From Acidimicrobiia bacterium (GTDB taxonomy: Bacteria > Actinomycetota > Acidimicrobiia > Acidimicrobiales > Iamiaceae), in the NCBI GenBank assembly GCA_019247975.1, contig JAFBAD010000341.1, positions 1-8,055 of the forward strand: a DNA stretch of 8,055 bases. Reading direction: 5' to 3'. The notes under the pieces were generated by a model. It was given only the letters and a program-made list of their open reading frames with translations. It ran no database searches and was not told the origin of the DNA. Positions 6,383 through 8,055 of this stretch are shown here, in pieces. Made by a program: the position numbers and the translations under genes. Numbering within the stretch: the first letter of the stretch is position 1; each line of letters begins with the position of its first letter.

Positions 6383-6467
6383 GAGTGCTTCTTTCGTGAT
6401 GTGGTCGTCCGAGTCGGTGGCCCGGGCGAGTGCCGATCTGGCACATGGCTCACGATCCCGGTACGGC

Positions 6468-6506
6468 GTAAGGCCCCTGGCAGCAGACAGTGAGAAGTTC
6501 GTAAGA
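6468..6506 (-). promoter_or_regulatory. Four-hexamer array between the PepSY and regulator genes (putative response-regulator operator)
   Basis: On the minus strand, hexamers TCTTAC (6501-6506), TCTCAC (6490-6495), GCTGCC (6479-6484) and CCTTAC (6468-6473) stand at exact 11-bp steps. This is the same order and spacing as at 4269-4307. The array ends 85 bp before the PepSY ATG at 6382 and lies 50 bp upstream of the regulator ATG at 6557. It is thus placed for activation of the PepSY gene and for autoregulation of the two-component pair. The remaining 6383-6467 stretch is the presumed leader of the PepSY transcript; I see only its ribosome binding site there. Confidence 0.6.
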
Positions 6507-6544
6507 GAACCGGGACAGCTGCGAAGGCATCGGGTCACTGTTCC

Positions 6545-6550
6545 TACGCT
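6545..6550 (+). promoter_or_regulatory. Probable -10 element of a leaderless regulator transcript
   Basis: TACGCT matches the actinobacterial -10 pattern TANNNT and stands six bases before the ATG at 6557. No Shine-Dalgarno sequence lies in the bases just upstream of that ATG. Together these suggest transcription starts at or next to the A of ATG. No convincing -35 is visible, which would fit an activator-dependent promoter using the array at 6468-6506. Confidence 0.5.
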
Positions 6551-6556
6551 GTCGCC

Positions 6557-7249
6557 ATGTCAGCCACGACCGGGGGTCGCGTCGTCATCGCCGAGGACGA
6601 CCGAGCGGTCCGCAACTCCCTCGAGCGGACGCTCCGACTCGAGGGCTACGACGTGACCGCCGTGCGGACCGGGGTCGAAGCGGTCGCCGTCGTCGACGGC
6701 GACCTGCCCGATCTCGTGATCCTCGACGTGATGATGCCCGACATGGACGGACTCACGGCGTGCCGGACGCTGCGCCGGCGGTCGGCCGAGCTCCCGATAC
6801 TCATGCTCACCGCACGCCATGAGATCGGCGACCGCGTCGCCGGTCTCGACGCGGGAGCGGATGACTACCTCGTCAAGCCGTACGCGGGCGTCGAGCTCGC
6901 CGCTCGCGTCCGGGCGCTCATGCGACGCGGCAGTCTCTCGGGATCGCCTCAAGAGCTGCGCTTCGCGGACCTTCGCCTGGATCCGGCGGCGCGGCTCGCA
7001 TGGCGCGGCGAGCGCCAGCTCGACCTCACCAAGACCGAGTTCGATCTCCTCGAGCTCCTCGTCTGGAACGCGGGTGTTGTGTTATCCCGCGAGACCATCT
7101 ACGAGCGGGTTTGGGGCTATGACTTCGAGACCTCGTCGCGGTCGCTCGACGTGTACATCGGCTACCTCCGGTCCAAGCTCGAAGCCGGAGGCGAGGAGCG
7201 GCTCGTGCACACCGTCCGCGGTGTGGGGTTCGTCGTGCGCGAGCGATGA
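6557..7249 (+). CDS. OmpR/PhoB-family response regulator (MprA-like)
   Basis: This 230-residue protein has a receiver domain (about 8-122) and a winged-helix DNA-binding domain (about 133-228). The receiver is complete: acidic pocket Glu13-Asp14-Asp15 (AEDD), phosphoacceptor Asp57 (VILDVMMPDMDG), switch Thr85 (LMLTAR) and Lys107 (YLVKPY). The effector domain shows the usual LTKTEFDLLELL, LSRETIYERVWGYDF and SSRSLDVYIGYLRSKLE recognition region, ending HTVRGVGFVVRE. It would be phosphorylated by the kinase encoded next, whose ATG overlaps this stop as ATGA, and would bind tandem repeats of about 11 bp. The arrays at 6468-6506 and 4269-4307 are the obvious local targets. I compare it to MprA on domain pattern and PepSY neighbourhood, not on a computed alignment, so no symbol is given. 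Confidence 0.95.
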   Translation: MSATTGGRVVIAEDDRAVRNSLERTLRLEGYDVTAVRTGVEAVAVVDGDLPDLVILDVMMPDMDGLTACRTLRRRSAELPILMLTARHEIGDRVAGLDAGADDYLVKPYAGVELAARVRALMRRGSLSGSPQELRFADLRLDPAARLAWRGERQLDLTKTEFDLLELLVWNAGVVLSRETIYERVWGYDFETSSRSLDVYIGYLRSKLEAGGEERLVHTVRGVGFVVRER

Positions 7250-8055
7250 CGCTGCGCTGGCGCATCGCGCTGATCCTCGCGGCCGTGGCGCTGCTCGTAG
7301 GGGCGTTCGCCGCCCTGGCGTCATATCTGACCACTGCGTCGCAGCTGCAAGGGACGATCGACGACACCCTTCGCAGCCGGGCCACCGAGGTCAACACCGT
7401 GGACACGGGTGACCACGACGGCCGCGGCGGACGCGGCGACGCCCACGGCCTCAACGACACCGGCTGCGCCAACGCAGGCTCCTTCCAGCCGGCATCGGCC
7501 GCGCAGCTCGTGTCAACCACCGGCGTGGTGACCAGCTGCATCACAGGTGGCCCCACGCTCCCTGTTACCGAGCACGAACGATCACTCGCGTCCGGTCGGG
7601 TCGAGCTCCGGACCGTCGACATCGACGGTGCGCGCTTTCGAATGCTCAGCACGCCGTGGCACGACGGCGGCCTCCTCCAGATCGCCCGGAGCCTGGGAGA
7701 GTCCGACGCCCTTCTCAGCCGGCTCAGGCTGCGGCTGATGCTGCTCGTCGCTGCGGCCGTGGCGGTGGCCGCGGCACTGGGGTGGGCGGTCGCCACCCGG
7801 TTGGCGCGACCGATCGCGCGACTGCGCGACGCCACCCACCGCATGGCCACGACGCTCGACCTCACAACCCCCATCGACGTCAGGGCCACCGGCGAGGTCG
7901 GAAGCCTCGCAGCCAGCTTCGCGACGATGGTTGACGCCGTTCGCCATTCCCAACAGCAACAGCAGCGCCTCGTGTCCGACGCGAGCCACGAGATGCGGAC
8001 ACCGCTGACGAGCCTCCGCAGCAACATGGAGCTGCTGGAGCGGATCGACCGGCTG
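7246..8055 (+). CDS. Membrane sensor histidine kinase, 5' part (cut by window end)
   Basis: 270 codons are visible and no stop occurs before the right edge. ATG 7246 overlaps the regulator stop by four bases (ATGA), giving tight coupling. Order: short basic start MTLRWR, TM1 (about 7-29), extracytoplasmic sensor (about 30-160), TM2 (about 165-183), HAMP domain (about 184-236, with RLARPIARLRDATHRMA), then the dimerisation/phosphoacceptor helix with SDASHEMRTPL, in which His248 is the phosphorylated residue. The ATP-binding domain lies outside the window. The sensor region has a patch DTGDHDGRGGRGDAHG (53-68) and two cysteines (Cys74, Cys98) that could form a disulfide. It probably phosphorylates the regulator encoded upstream. 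The stimulus is unknown; the Asp/His patch and the nearby redox genes suggest metal or redox sensing (inference). Confidence 0.94.
   Translation, partial: MTLRWRIALILAAVALLVGAFAALASYLTTASQLQGTIDDTLRSRATEVNTVDTGDHDGRGGRGDAHGLNDTGCANAGSFQPASAAQLVSTTGVVTSCITGGPTLPVTEHERSLASGRVELRTVDIDGARFRMLSTPWHDGGLLQIARSLGESDALLSRLRLRLMLLVAAAVAVAAALGWAVATRLARPIARLRDATHRMATTLDLTTPIDVRATGEVGSLAASFATMVDAVRHSQQQQQRLVSDASHEMRTPLTSLRSNMELLERIDRL

Noticed and set aside
5951..6538. N-terminal extension of the minus-strand PepSY protein to 195 residues
   Set aside because: The extension would bury an obvious signal peptide and cover the operator; ATG 6382 has a good ribosome site.
7026..8027. A 333-residue minus-strand open frame under the kinase
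   Set aside because: The plus frame has complete histidine kinase features (TM, HAMP, H-box). The minus frame is Ser/Arg-rich without motifs.

Overview
The window is high-GC DNA (roughly two-thirds G+C or more by eye, with strong G/C bias at third codon positions). The gene set is PepSY proteins beside an MprA-like two-component pair, a Tat lipoprotein, and an unusual actinobacterial type of membrane protein. This fits an actinomycete-like member of Actinomycetota, possibly Acidimicrobiia or a relative. No rRNA or other taxonomic marker is present, so rank below phylum is a guess. Coding density is very high and no gene-free stretch exceeds about 175 bases.

Layout. (1) At 2-1676 on the plus strand lie the 3' end of a secreted PepSY protein with a His/Asp-rich, Ser-rich tail, a Tat-exported DUF2271 lipoprotein carrying an SGAT flavinylation-like motif, and a three-helix PepSY-associated membrane protein. 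(2) At 1660-4210 on the minus strand is a convergent three-gene operon read as a 56-residue single-span membrane protein, a ferric-reductase-like haem/FAD/NAD(P)H membrane oxidoreductase and an ApbE-type FAD:protein FMN transferase. (3) At 4331-5884 on the plus strand is a large GT-C-like polytopic membrane protein of unknown substrate, ending at a strong hairpin shared with the next gene. (4) At 5951-6382 on the minus strand is a second secreted PepSY protein, paralogous to the one at the left edge. (5) At 6557-8055 on the plus strand are an OmpR/PhoB-family response regulator and its overlapping sensor histidine kinase, the latter cut by the window end.

Proposed working. The reductase would move electrons from cytosolic NAD(P)H through FAD and membrane haems to the outside. 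ApbE would attach FMN covalently to an exported acceptor, for which the DUF2271 lipoprotein is the best local candidate. The PepSY membrane protein would be a further membrane redox component. The two-component pair probably controls the locus. The two divergent intergenic regions share a matching array of four hexamers spaced exactly 11 bp apart, one upstream of the reductase operon and one between the PepSY gene and the regulator gene. The redox parts belong to families known to co-occur. The shared operator, the coupled 56-residue protein and the linked GT-C-like protein are the less expected elements.
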